Below, one piece after another: positions 1 through 10,283 of a stretch of DNA of 16,901 nt. Positions within the stretch are counted from its first letter, which is position 1; each line of letters starts with the position of its first letter. Location of the stretch: contig JAAMPI010001261.1 in NCBI GenBank assembly GCA_013054445.1, forward strand, positions 1 to 16,901, written 5' to 3'. Made by a program: the position numbers and the translations under genes. Source of the stretch: Cudoniella acicularis. Its lineage: Eukaryota; Ascomycota; Leotiomycetes; Helotiales; Helotiaceae. Under the pieces are notes generated by a model, which was not told the DNA's origin, did no database searches, and saw nothing but the letters and a program-made list of their open reading frames with translations.

Positions 1-872
1 CCTCATATCAATCCTCCCCATCCTCACCCTCCCTGTTTCCTCCTCATCACTCAACGTCCCCGGCCTCAATATAATATCCCTAAATCCCCCTTCCCCAGCC
101 TCTCCCTTTTCCTGGGATCTTTTTTGGCGAGCGAGAACAGTCAAACACTCATCACTCGCTAATTTAGCATCAAGATACACAGCCATATTCCCTACCTTGG
201 AAGCGGCTACGGCTTGAATATCGGTGGGTGTCCACCAGGGGGCCGGGAAACGGCGCACGGAGAGCGCGGAGATAAGGAGAAAGGTGGTGATTTTGTAGGT
301 TGGTGGAGATGAAGGGGGGAAGAGAGAGGCGCGGATGAAGTGCTGTTGAGGAAGCTAAGGTTAGTTTGGGTTTTGGAAAGAGGTGAAGGGGATGCAAGAT
401 ACGCACCTGGCACGCGTGCCGGTCGATTTGGTTAGTGCGGGAGGGACCGCCTTTGCCTCCTGCTCCTATTTTCGCCGTTAGTACTTATCCCCAATTGCCT
501 CTAAAAATGATTTAAAAAAAAATTAAAAAATTAAAGAAAACAAAGCCTACCAGCGCTCCAAACAACCCAATCAGCCCCCACCTTCACCAACACCCTTTCC
601 GCATCCTTCACACTCTTCACCTCATCCAAGCTCTCAACCAGAACCTCCAACTTTCCTCTCCCTTCACCCCCCTTGTTTTCCCCTTTTTCATTTGAGATAG
701 AGGCAGCAGAGAGTATATCGGCTTTTTGAGAAGGATCCCTTATAACAGATGTCAAATCCCAACCGCGAGAGAGGATTTTAGGTGTCATTAGCAAGGCGAT
801 TTTTCCATGGCCACCAAGGAGGAGGATATGTGGTTTTTTCATTGCGGTTGGGGTTGGGGTGATGGCTGCCAT
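1..872 (-). CDS. SDR-family NAD(P)-binding protein, 5' part (C-terminus off window)
   Basis: Three exons: 872-551, 465-407 and 342-1, giving 241 residues before the left edge without a stop. Introns are 550-466 (85 bp, GTAGGC...AATAG) and 406-343 (64 bp, GTGCGT, branch-like CTAAC, CAACAG); phases 1 and 0 join cleanly. Residues 15-23 hold a Rossmann start, LLLGGHGKIA, i.e. the GxxGxxG-type dinucleotide loop. The exon 1/2 join creates VWSAGAGGKGG, and exon 3 holds an ISALSVRR stretch, a YLDAK segment in the place of the YxxxK pair, and a LRPGTLSDE motif. This order is that of atypical short-chain dehydrogenases (NAD(P)-binding_10; the yeast YMR090W-like group). The substrate is unknown in the family and cannot be read here. 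The start at 872 (MAAIT) is the first in-frame Met; a second lies at 842. Lys/Glu/Gly-rich insertions (about residues 55-65 and 210-220) look like lineage-specific loops. It lies in tandem behind CAF1, which ends 920 bp upstream. Confidence 0.85.
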
Positions 873-1792
873 GGCGTGGTTGGAGGGTGGATGGTGAGAT
901 GAGGGAAGGATGGTGGTGGGCGTGTGTGGATGGATGGTGAGGTGAAGGGGTGTGAGAATCGAAGCACAATTGAGTCCTCAACTCAAAACTAACGAACCCA
1001 AGAATATATCCCCAGGACAAGCGGCCGGAGATTCGAGCCCGTCAGTCCTCTCTTCTCTTCTCTCCCAGCTTGATTCCCTAATTCCCTAACGTGACTCCTG
1101 GTACTTCGTAATTCGGACCGAGCACCTTTCTTCTCTCTTTTTCTTCCTTTACTCGATTCAGGTAATGAATAGAGTTGATGAGTATGTTTTTGATTAGAAC
1201 AAAATACCAGCTGATGAGTCTTGTTTGATCTGATCTTGAGATCGGATCACCGGCACGTACAGGAATCCAAGACTTATTTTGCATTTCGTCAACAGCTGTT
1301 GCGTGTGTTCCCCGCATGCATGACGTGCCTTGCTGAACCCCGCTTTGAGTGGGTATAGTAAAGGTGTGGCGCAGATATGTGGCTGATGACCTGTTCAATT
1401 TACCTTGTACCTCTTTATTGTGTACAGAAAAACGGAAGGGAAACCAGAGTGAGATATGATATTTGAAAAAGAAATCAGGTATAGAAAAATCCCTGGTATA
1501 AAGAAAGAAAGACAAAGAGATTCCCTGGAGACGAACATATTTGTCACTGCATTGGAAGAGCCAACTCTTCAAATTAAATCGTCGCTGAAGAATCCATATT
1601 GTATTGCAATGATTCTATATTCCATAATGTACAAGGGCAGACCGGCCAACCGCTCAACCTGCGAAAAAAAAACTCCCAAGCTCAGCATTGTTTATCCTCA
1701 CTCACGCCAGATAAAACTCCAATGGAAACCGATGACCACCCAGCCAGCAGTATTTTCGAATCCTAAGGAATATAAGGAGAACCGGCCCTTTC
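873..1792. other. intergenic: CAF1 3' region and SDR gene promoter/5' UTR
   Basis: This 920 bp gap lies between the CAF1 stop and the SDR start, both on the minus strand. No convincing coding sequence is seen: the open frames on either strand carry no recognisable domain. On the minus strand 960-880 is rich in C and A with repeated CACCATCC-like units (ATGG units on the plus strand), as in a fungal 5' leader. Pyrimidine tracts lie on the plus strand at 1046-1067 and 1128-1150. A minus-strand AATAAA (plus TTTATT) lies at 1414-1419, far downstream of the CAF1 stop, so it is at best a weak poly(A) candidate. Confidence 0.5.
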
Positions 1793-3290
1793 CTACTTAT
1801 TACCGAATTGGAAAGAACCGAAGACGCCACCGCCGCCACCAGGTGTCAAAGGCCCAATCCCTCCGCCGTTGTTATGCGCTGGAGTACTGACGAGACCCGC
1901 GTTCCCTGTGTTTGGTGTGCTAGGTGTCCCGTTGGCATATGTGGTCCCGTTTTGAGATGGGGTTGCATTCTCCTGCAATTGTTGGTGATAGTGCTGAGGA
2001 GTGGAATGGGCAACACTGTGGTCTGGTAAACCTAATCCCCAAACTTTGCCGATGTGCTCTTCGCTAATTTCCCCTTTGAAAATTCTTTCCCTCATCTTAA
2101 AGAACGCCTTGCCAGTTAATAAAGAATCCGAACCCGCTTGATGTGCTTGCCCCTGTCGCTTGATCTTGAATGCTTCGGCCAAGTTCTCTAATGATTGCTT
2201 TTGTTCGAATTTGGCTAATATTTCCACACTTGCCGAGTCGGGGGTAAGTTGACCCATTTGATTTAGTCTGATGGCGTGTTTCATGAGGTATTTGATATCA
2301 TAAATGCTGGGGAAGAATTTCTTCATGAGTTTGTCGAATTCTGCCTCATCATCTGGTAAAGGAAGTCGAAGGAGAACCTTTGTGAGATATCCGAAATCAT
2401 ATCCACCATGGAAAGAGATCCAACGCACATCTTCGTCACAAACAAGACCGGAGCTTATTAAAAGGGCACCAAATTCGAAAGGATCGATTCCATCCGTCTC
2501 AAGTCTGTCGAAATTGAGACCTGCTATTCGCAAAGCCTCCGCTGATGCCTCCGAATACATATCATTTTCGAGGGAGAATTTAAAATTGAACTGCCAGGTG
2601 CAGGGAACTGAAGGTGGATTGTACTTTCGACCCAGCGACGTTATCTCATTCTCCTCCATGGTTGCGGGGGGTGACTCGCCGTCCTCGGAGAACATGGTGA
2701 TGCCAAGTTGAATGATTTTGAGCAGATCGACGTTGCAACGCAAACACTGGTAGTGATAATCGCTCTTCCCATTAAATGCCCCCATAGGCCGTGCTACAAC
2801 TCCGGGAAATTCGGTATCCTGGCACTTGTCAACTTAGTGTCAGTGTTAGCAAGTGTGTTCTCACCATTGCAATATACGGGTATTTCGCGACCAGATTCCG
2901 TAGGGTTGCCATCTCCTCATGCAAGTTTCCTTTCCACACGTCCCGTATCCTTCCCTTATTTGCCATATTCCTCGTGCCTTGTTCGCCCATGCCGTTGTGT
3001 CCTTGTTGTTGTACCGAGGCACCTGCAAAGCTCATCTGTGCAGCTTGACTTGCGAGGCCAGTTCCACCAGGCATACCCAAGCCCGAACCTCCAAAGTTCC
3101 CAACACTTAACGCATTGCCGTTCACCGCGAAGGGGTTACTCATAGAATTGGCGTTCATGAACCCAGGATTGGCGCCCAGCGAAGGTGGAGGTAGGCCTGC
3201 AGTATGGGCTTGCGAGTGAGTCGGATACTGTTGATAGTGGGCTGCGAGATTATTGGGTGCACCGCCGAAGCGTTGCATCTGTGGAGGCAT
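1793..3290 (-). CDS. caf1: CCR4-NOT deadenylase subunit CAF1/POP2
   Basis: Two exons, 3290-2865 and 2818-1793, joined across a 46-bp intron (GTGAGA, branch-like GCTAAC, GCCAG), give 483 aa. The intron falls between M142 and D143, directly before the first catalytic residues. CAF1 is a 3'-5' poly(A) exonuclease of the DEDD family that shortens mRNA tails as part of the CCR4-NOT complex, in the cytoplasm and P-bodies. The catalytic set is all visible: D143 and E145 in DTEFPG, D283 in GGYDFGYL, and H368 with D373 in AHQAGSDSLLTG. The nuclease domain runs about 114-400. Residues 1-110 are Gln/Asn/Gly/Met-rich low complexity and 405-483 is Asn/Thr/Gly-rich, ending in GGGGGVFGSFQFGNK; such tails are usual in filamentous fungi. 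The Met at 3290 opens the exon and precedes the low-complexity head. The gene is divergent from NDUFB3. Identification is very secure; the exact start is slightly less so. Confidence 0.96.
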
Positions 3291-3653
3291 TTTGTCTCTG
3301 TGTGCTATGTATGCTAGTCCGGAAAGGTCGAGGGAGGTGTGCGGATTTCATGGGCGCAGCGTGACGCGCAGTGTGGAAGAGATTGTGAGGATGTGCAGAA
3401 TAAAATGCCGAGTTATGTGTCTCAAGGCAGAGGTTGCGATCACTATTCAGTTGTCTTTTGTCGTCTGCGAATTCAATTTGGATCTGTGAAGCGGTGTTGA
3501 TGATAGCAGGGCTGGTCTTCCCTTCAACTCAAGAGATATCGCGACTTCGGTTAAGATTCCGGAAAGGGCTTAGCGCATCATGCTTGGGGACCTCGACACG
3601 AATTGGAGCTTCACCTCAGAACCACAGCCTTGCGGAAATCCACAGTCTTCAAG
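3291..3653. promoter_or_regulatory. divergent promoter region between CAF1 (-) and NDUFB3 (+)
   Basis: This 363-bp interval separates the two start codons, so both core promoters and both 5' leaders must lie inside it. I see no clear TATA box and no coding signal. Several open frames cross it but carry no domain and change frame against both genes. The arrangement implies shared upstream control of a mRNA-decay gene and a respiratory gene, but that is inference from layout only. Confidence 0.6.
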
Positions 3654-4055
3654 ATGCGTTATACAAGGTGTGTAGCTGCCATTGAATGCGGTCCGTCATT
3701 CTAGATGCGCTGACTAACAATTACGTCCAGCATCTGCAGAGCACCTCGACCAAACCTTACGGGCTTCGACGTTAAAGCCTTCGTCGCATCAACTGGCCCG
3801 TCAGCGAACGACCCTTGGGCGAAAGCGTGAGTGCCAGAGCAGCCATTGATATTGCCAGAAGCACTTGGAGGCTGACATATCATCTACAGAGAGGCATGGC
3901 GATACACAGGACCTTTTACACGACTCAACCGATTCAAAGGTAGCTTCCCAGGTCTCGGCATCGCGACGGTGGCATTTGCGGCATACTGCGGATATGAATA
4001 CTTGTTCTTGAAGGATGAGCATCACGGCGAGAGTCACGGCGAGGGCCATCACTAG
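3654..4055 (+). CDS. NADH:ubiquinone oxidoreductase (complex I) B12 / NDUFB3-like subunit
   Basis: Three exons, 3654-3667, 3731-3826 and 3890-4055, join in phases 2 and 2 and encode 91 aa. Both introns are 63 bp: GTGTGT...GTCCAG with a CTGACTAAC branch box, and GTGAGT...CTACAG. The product matches the fungal B12 accessory subunit of mitochondrial complex I, a small single-span protein of the membrane arm. The landmarks are NDPWAKAEAWRY (31-42), GPFTRLNRFKGSFPG (44-58), and one membrane segment, about 59-77 (GLGIATVAFAAYCGYEYLFL). The tail is His/Glu-rich (HHGESHGEGHH). Exon 1 is only five codons. It was chosen because its ATG has an A at -3, the donor fits, and it restores frame to the conserved part. 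A longer alternative N-terminus cannot be excluded. It is transcribed away from CAF1. No mitochondrial presequence is obvious, as is usual for this subunit. Confidence 0.93.
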
Positions 4056-5905
4056 ATTTTGGATTGGTAGGGGGTGAATATTGTACATATGGGACGAATT
4101 GCAAGCTACTTGGGACTGGTCGACGCAGATACAGCATGTGAATTGGTTTCCTGGCAGTCTTCATCGGCCCTATTTGGTCCAGGGCATATCAATTCCTGTT
4201 GTTACTACTGCTTAGCTCTATTAGTTTATTGGTAGGTTTCGAGATACCCGTTTGCAATCTAGTTTGGACTTTTCATTTTCGGGATCTCTCTTTGTCGGCA
4301 TTTCTTAACTCGGGCGGTTGTGAATGGGCTATGGGGCTGAGCGTCTGATTACAAAAGGCAGCCGGCAGAGGGATACTTGAATTGCAGTATACAGGAACTT
4401 GGTCTGCACTACGTTGGAGAAAATCACAGTTTTGGCGTTTGAGCCAAAGGAGTTTTCCAGAACAAACCGCGGGATTTGCCTAGAACAACCAACCTCGTTC
4501 CCTCTCACCACAACAATTTGAAAATTGAGATCACCTCATAACCATGTTCCAGAACATTTGCAGAATTCGAGCCAACCCCTGGCAGACCAGCGAGAGACGA
4601 ATTGGCATTCGTGGGCCTTCAGTCCCTCCGGCTGCTTTCGATAATCTGCTTTTGGGTCTCAACTAGTATGCAGTATACCATTACCTCCTTTTGACTATAC
4701 TTACTCATTCGCCTAGTAGGTTTCCCGGATAAATGTATCGCTTGCTTTCAAGATCAAGTGTCTAGGAAGCATGATGTACCGCTTTCTGACCATTATTTTT
4801 CCTCCACCTACCCTCAAGCAATCACACGTTACCACGAGCTCAGGAAACCCCCAGACCTCAGGTTACACAACATCTACACCTCCCTTAGGCGATTGGAGAG
4901 ATCCTCTATTGGGTCGAATATGTGTCACAAATGCTCGACTTGGTGTGACTCTCGAAGTCTTGAACGCCGCGCTGTTAAAGAAGTCATGGAAAAGCCGAAG
5001 CCACGACATTGTTGTAGATGGCAACGCAGCTCTTCATTCTTCACTCTTTGTTTTCTAGAGCAAAATGTTTGCAGTACGACTAACATAGTCACTGGTTTAG
5101 CTTGGAATAATGGCGAAGTTCTAGTGTGGCCCAAGAGTCATCCCATGATTCCTATCACAAAACATCAAGACTGCCGCAGGATTTCTCCGGCTAGTGAGTT
5201 CCCGATATGCTGGAGAAGTCAAATTCATTGCATTATTGGAGAGTCACGAGTACGCCACAAATGCGGGGACTTGCTGCAGCTTGTTGGGTTTTAATAACGA
5301 TGGAGAAAGCTGTACGGAATTTGCCAGCTTCTCACCTTCAGCAGTGTCAAAAAAGAAAACGCAAAACGGAAGAGCGACTTGGCGAAAGAGCTAATGTTAG
5401 GGAAGAATTCAAGAAGGAAAACAAGTTGTATTCTGGTAGGTCATGTTCTAGATTGCGATAGGGCCTACCTCCTCCATCTGAGAAAGGCTTGGCAGCCAAG
5501 CTTGCTTTTTGATGCGGTGGCAGTGTGGCACCGCAGCGGCCTCAGAAGTAGCAGCACTCTTCAGCTGAACAGGTGTAGTGGAGGTGCGACCTGCATCAAC
5601 ATCCGAGGCCACTCCATCAAACCACAGCGGGACTGGCCCCTGTTTGTGGTGTTTGGACTGCCGTAGCGTCGCGGGGAGAGGCTTGATTGGTCGCCGATTT
5701 TCTGCGATTGTTCTAGATCCCCATCACACTCAGGACCCTGAAATCCGGGATTCGCTATCGAAAACAATAATGTCCGATGCTCCCTTTTTCGCCTGACATC
5801 CTCTTCGATTCACGCCCAGTCGACGTCGTTCTTTTAATTGTTGCGATGCAGCAATCGTAGGAGTCAAGTTTTCCTAGTCCGTATGGCTCAACTTCAGCAT
5901 ATGCC
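4056..5905. other. 1.85-kb gap before the kinase; no recognised gene
   Basis: The gap holds the 3' UTR of NDUFB3 and the promoter and leader of the kinase. Base composition is ordinary, with no RIP signature, and open frames are short and overlapping. Nothing in it resembles a known family to me. Two spots deserve note: a possible two-exon reading at 4544-5294 (listed separately), and an ATG at 5846 followed by a TAG four codons later (5858-5860). After that TAG the kinase frame is open from 5861 to its chosen ATG at 5906 and reads Ser/Pro/Tyr-rich. No tRNA, repeat or terminator could be supported. Confidence 0.5.
4544..5294 (+). other. weak candidate gene, unknown product (two-exon reading)
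   Basis: The ATG at 4544 lies in an ACCATG context. Its frame stops at 4667-4669 unless an intron 4656-4716 (61 bp, GTCTCA...GCCTAG) is removed. That join is in phase and continues open to a stop at 5292-5294, for 229 codons in all. The first part (MFQNICRIRANPW...) and the segment just after the join look protein-like. The last 120 residues are rich in Cys, Trp and Arg and look more like an out-of-frame reading. The donor is poor. I do not recognise the product. It could equally be a non-coding transcript, a decayed gene or chance. Confidence 0.18.
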
Positions 5906-8900
5906 ATGATGCACACCAGCCGCTCCAACACCCGAAGCGATGTACGGGATAAGACGGAAAGTCGACGGGCCTTGGAGCTTAGAAAGTAACTCAACCTTCC
6001 AACTCCCACCTTTCAGGACGCCTCGTGGGGATACTCTGCTGAGTTTCTCCTCCAAACAGATTTTTTGCGCCCTATTCGCTCGTTAGCCCGTCGGTTGACG
6101 TGAGTTTCAATTCGAGCTTGAACAACGATGCCGCGTTGGATGCTTACGCCGAAACAATAATATGGCGCTTGAGGGGAGTTCACTGTATGGTGAGGTTGGT
6201 ATTGCTGACTTTTTACAGGAGAGACGATTGCTAATACGCAAGTAGCTTGATTGACAAAGGTTTATATCCCTCTTTGGTCGTTTTATCTCTGCTAAAAGCT
6301 TTACTGGCTCGCAGTACTTTCTTGCCGGCGCAACACGAAAGTTTGACGAAAATGATGAAGACCTGGTACACAGCGATGGTTCATGGTTTGGCTGCTCTAC
6401 GCTACCCACCGCTGGTGGCCTATGTGAGGTATTGCGCGTCTGCTGTCGTTCTATTATTGTTGCTGAGATAAACCAAGCACACACTAGCTCTCGACACTTC
6501 GATTACGGGATATCCTTGCTTCACCATTAATGATTTAACTGAGGATCCGAGGTTTTCCAGTCTGCCGGTTGTCAATGGGGAAATAGCTGCATATCGATTC
6601 TATGCGGGCACGCCTATTACAACCAGTCATGGTATTAATATTGGTTCTCTTTTCTTCTTCGATGATAAGCCCAGAAGTGGCATGACTCTGGGCCAAAGAA
6701 AATGTCAGATTTAAATGTCTAATTTCTACCTACCACCAAGGCTAATAGCGTACAGTCCTCCACCAAAAAGCTGCAAATATCATGAGACATTTAGAAACGA
6801 AGAGGGAAGCTGCCGAAAGACGCCGTGTTGCGCTTATGAGCAAGGGAATCGCGAATTTTCTCGAAAAGACCTCCCGTGAAAACGATTCGAATCTCGAAAC
6901 TTCATCCACAAGCCATACGGACGATGCAAACAACAATATTGGAGAAGACCAGACAAGCCAAATTAAACCAAAAAGTCAACATGCCGTTCACAACTCTAGT
7001 TCGAAAACAGATTATTCGGTGCTGGACAAAATTCGAATAACTCTAGACCACGCTGCTGATATCCTCCGCGAGTCTCTGGAACTTAATGTGGGAGGGGTGG
7101 CGTTTCTTGATGGTGCCATCGGTTACACGGACAGTGGCTATGTAGATACCTACCTGGATGCCGGGACCGAGCGTGAAAGCCGTAGTCAACATCTTGGCGA
7201 GGAAACAAAAAAGGAGACATTTGGTCGGAATCCATTACGACCTCCATTGTCTAAGAGCGAGGGTGGTATTGGTAGGCACTTGTCACAAGGAGCTGTGAGG
7301 AGTTCTGCGGACAAACACAAGCCATCCAAGGTACTTGCCATGTCTACTGCCAAAATTGCATCATGGGATCCGCAATTACAGGTAGTCGACGTGAAGACTC
7401 TCCAATCACTTATCACGTCCTACCCCAATGGAAATGTTTGGTATATCGACGAAGATGGGTATTTTTCTTCTCTTGAGCAGGTTGGGGAGATGGAAAAGAC
7501 CCTGGGAGCAAGTCCATCGGGGAGGCGGAGATCGATTTCACCCAGTCGCACGAATCAGCAGCAGGTTGAAGCATCTTTATTGTCCAAAATCTTTCAGAAA
7601 GCAAGGCAAATTATTTTCCTTCCCCTTTGGGATGCTGCCGGAGGTAATATGCCACCATCCTTGAAGTTCACGAAACTAATTATTCGCTGTAGATAGGTGG
7701 CACTCCGGTTGCTTTGTGTGGAGTCAATCCGCGGTACCTGTTTTCACAGTTGATTCAGAAATCGCATACTTGTCGGCATTTACAAATTCTGTGATGGTCG
7801 AAATCAGCAGACTAGACGCCATAACTGCGAATAAGGTCAAGTCTGACTTTATTAGCAGCATATCACGTATGCAGACGTTCCTAGATATCTGTTCCTCGCT
7901 AATAGTAACAGATGAATTTCGTAGCCCTCTTCATGGCATTCTTGCAAGTGCTGAGTTCCTTCGAGAGTCAGACCTGGATCCTTCCCAACTAGAATTCATT
8001 TCTACAATTCAAAATTGTGGAGAAACGCTTCTAGTAAGTCCCTATAATTTCGTTTTGAGGTACAGACTGACATCTTTTAAGGACACCATCAATCATGTAC
8101 TTGATTACAGCAAAATTAATTCCTTCGAGAAGTCAGGAAATAATCAAGGTAGGAGAGCGATCCTCTTAATACTGTATATTAGCAACACATGGTTTGACAG
8201 GGTATCCCAGGCACTGTCGCAAACGAACTCTATCAAATTACAAACTTAGCTCTTCTTTGTGAAGATATCGTCAATGGCATGATCGCAGCGAAAGAGTATC
8301 GTGGGACCGCAACGGGTCCTGCAACTTTACCTGTATCAAATGACTTTTTATCTCCCTACCAGGCTCAACTCAACGAGGGGGAGCGTGCTGCTCTGCAAGT
8401 CATTATCGATATCGAGCAACGTGATTGGGATTTTAAAGTTCAAGCTGGTAAGAATCTATTCGCTGTCGACGAGTTTTTCTTACTGACCCTTTAAAGGTGC
8501 ACTTCGGCGAGTGGTAATGAATATTTTTGGAAACGCACAAAAGTACACCGACTCTGGATATATAATAGTACAATTGCGTGTCCAGGATGCGTCAGAAACA
8601 AGTCCCAAAAAGTCGAACTCTTCGGGCAAAGTCCTGTCTCTGCACATCCGAGACTCAGGCAAGGGGATGTCTTCCGAATATATGGAGAGGAAGTTGTATC
8701 ATCCATTCGCCCAGGAAGATTCTTTTGCGCCGGGAGTGGGCCTTGGGCTATCTATTGTGTATGAATTATGCAATCTACCCCCATATCATGAATAGTTGCT
8801 GACATTATGTAGTTGGAGTATTGTGAATCAACTAGGAGGTAAAATCCATATTCGAAGTGAACTAGGGAAGGGTACCGATGTCGAAGTCACAATTCCAATT

Positions 8901-10283
8901 GAGAAAGCCCAGGGTTTGCCAATCAGTCCAAGCGATTCAAATAATGCATCAACTGGCATGCATGAGGTCATTAGTTCGATGCAAGAGCGGGCAAAAGGGA
9001 AGTCCGTCAGAGTTTGCAAAGATTATTCGAAGACTGAACCGGCCGCCCATGAGGTTATACTGTGGTCTTGCATCGAAAAGTACTGCTCAGCTTGGTTCGG
9101 ATTTGAGATCACTTCATCGGCAGCGGATCTTGTGATAACGAATAAATGTGTCCTGGCAAATCACCTTGAAGACCCCCGGGTTCTTGTTGTTCATGGTGAT
9201 AACGTCTGCATGGTCTGTCCGAAACGGGCCAATGACTCGGCGCATCTAGTCACAGATATCTACACTCCTATCGGTCCATTCAAACTAGCAAGATGCATCC
9301 TGGCCCTCCTGGACCTAAATGTCCCAAGCAAGAGTGGTTCCTGTTGTGGAAGCAGGACCGACGCCGGCACACAGACGCCGTTAGGCTCCCCTGAGGAACG
9401 AAGAATGTTAAACGGAATTATTCTTACGGATTACGGGTTTCCCGCTCAAGCTATCCCGGGAGTACTCGCGTCACGAAGTGGCAGTCCCTCGCAAAGCGCG
9501 AATGACAGTAGGGAGATTGTAAATGCAACAGAGGAAGAAACTGGTAGTCAGCAAGCTCTACTAACTATGCGTTCCTTGTCTCTGCAACAGCCCCCCACAC
9601 CAAAGCAGACACCACCTCAGCCAAGACCACCAATTCCAGCCACCAACACTCAAATCATACAGCCTGCACTCAGCGACTCTAGCACGTCAGCCGAACCTCC
9701 GCCAGCAACAGCAGTCAAAACAGAAGTCAACCGCACACTTCCTCTACCACTACCCGATTCAACTTCCACAACAGCCAAGGCCACAAATGGGCTGCACATC
9801 CTCGCAGTCGATGACAACGCTCTCAATCTCCAACTGCTGCAACGATACCTCAAAAAACGAAAGTCCGACACAGTTGTCACGGCGAGAAACGGTATCGAAG
9901 CTGTGACTGCGTGTAAAAACGCCCTCTCAAATCCTGACCCAACAATGCAGACATTCGATGTGATCTTCATGGATATTTCAATGCCTGAAATGGATGGCTT
10001 TGAGGCCACGAGAATAATTCGTTGCTTAGAACTGAGTAGTGACACCTTCACCGAGGGGACGCTGTTGGAGGACGGCATGGATGGGATAATGCAAATAGAG
10101 AGGAAGGTGAAACATCGCGCACATGTTGTTGCATTGACGGGGTTGGCCAGTCGAAGGGATAGAGATGAAGCTGTCGAGAGTGGGCTTGATGATTTTTTGA
10201 CAAAGCCGGTTAGTTTTGCAAAGATTGGGGAGTTGCTTGGGAGATTGAGTCGTGAGAAGACTGTGGTGGGGGGAGGGGATTAG
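5906..10283 (+). CDS. hybrid histidine kinase, GAF-GAF-HisKA-HATPase-REC (cytosolic)
   Basis: My 12-exon model is 5906-5985, 6060-6194, 6243-6276, 6315-6428, 6478-6703, 6756-7643, 7693-7866, 7912-8033, 8082-8148, 8211-8447, 8497-8758 and 8813-10283, which gives 1269 aa. Domains: a first GAF, about 30-205 (YFLAGAT, GSWFGCS, DLTEDPRF, RFYAGTPITT, GINIGSLF); a Ser/Thr-rich linker; a second GAF-like domain, about 286-530; HisKA with H-box SHEFRSPLHG, phospho-acceptor H551; HATPase with N-box NIFGNAQKY (701-709), G1 DSGKGM (745-750) and G2 GVGLGLSIV; a degenerate receiver-like stretch, about 840-950; a Pro/Ser/Thr linker; and a receiver with D1113/D1114, phospho-acceptor D1167 (FMDISMPEMDG), T1222 and K1244. 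It should autophosphorylate on His, pass the phosphate to its own Asp, then to an HPt protein such as Ypd1. There is no membrane segment, so it is cytosolic. The exon 3/4 junction (38-nt intron) is the weak point, and the N-terminus may start further upstream. Confidence 0.9.

Noticed and set aside
1022..1060. GATTCGAGCCC, resembling a tRNA T-loop box
   Set aside because: The bases around it do not form a 5-bp T stem, and no D arm, anticodon arm or acceptor stem fits.
1078..1572. 164-codon open frame on the minus strand
   Set aside because: No domain, Phe/Ser/Tyr-rich, overlaps the CAF1 3' region and an opposite-strand frame; looks like chance.
1808..3145. Plus-strand open frames across CAF1
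   Set aside because: Antisense shadows of the well-supported CAF1 exons.
6421..6486. Splice using donor T/GTGAGG at 6425 and acceptor at 6486
   Set aside because: In phase, but it loses the CE-HTLAL segment that the 6429-6477 intron gives and that fits the GAF pattern better.
8200..8212. Splice acceptor at GACAG, 8200
   Set aside because: It leaves the frame off by one; the acceptor at 8210 (CCCAG) joins cleanly, so no frameshift is needed here.
8082..8249. Kinase frame continuing past 8148 to a stop at 8249
   Set aside because: Intron 8149-8210 (GTAGGA...TCCCAG) restores frame into the kinase sequence ending ITNLALLCEDI; the read-through tail has no family resemblance.
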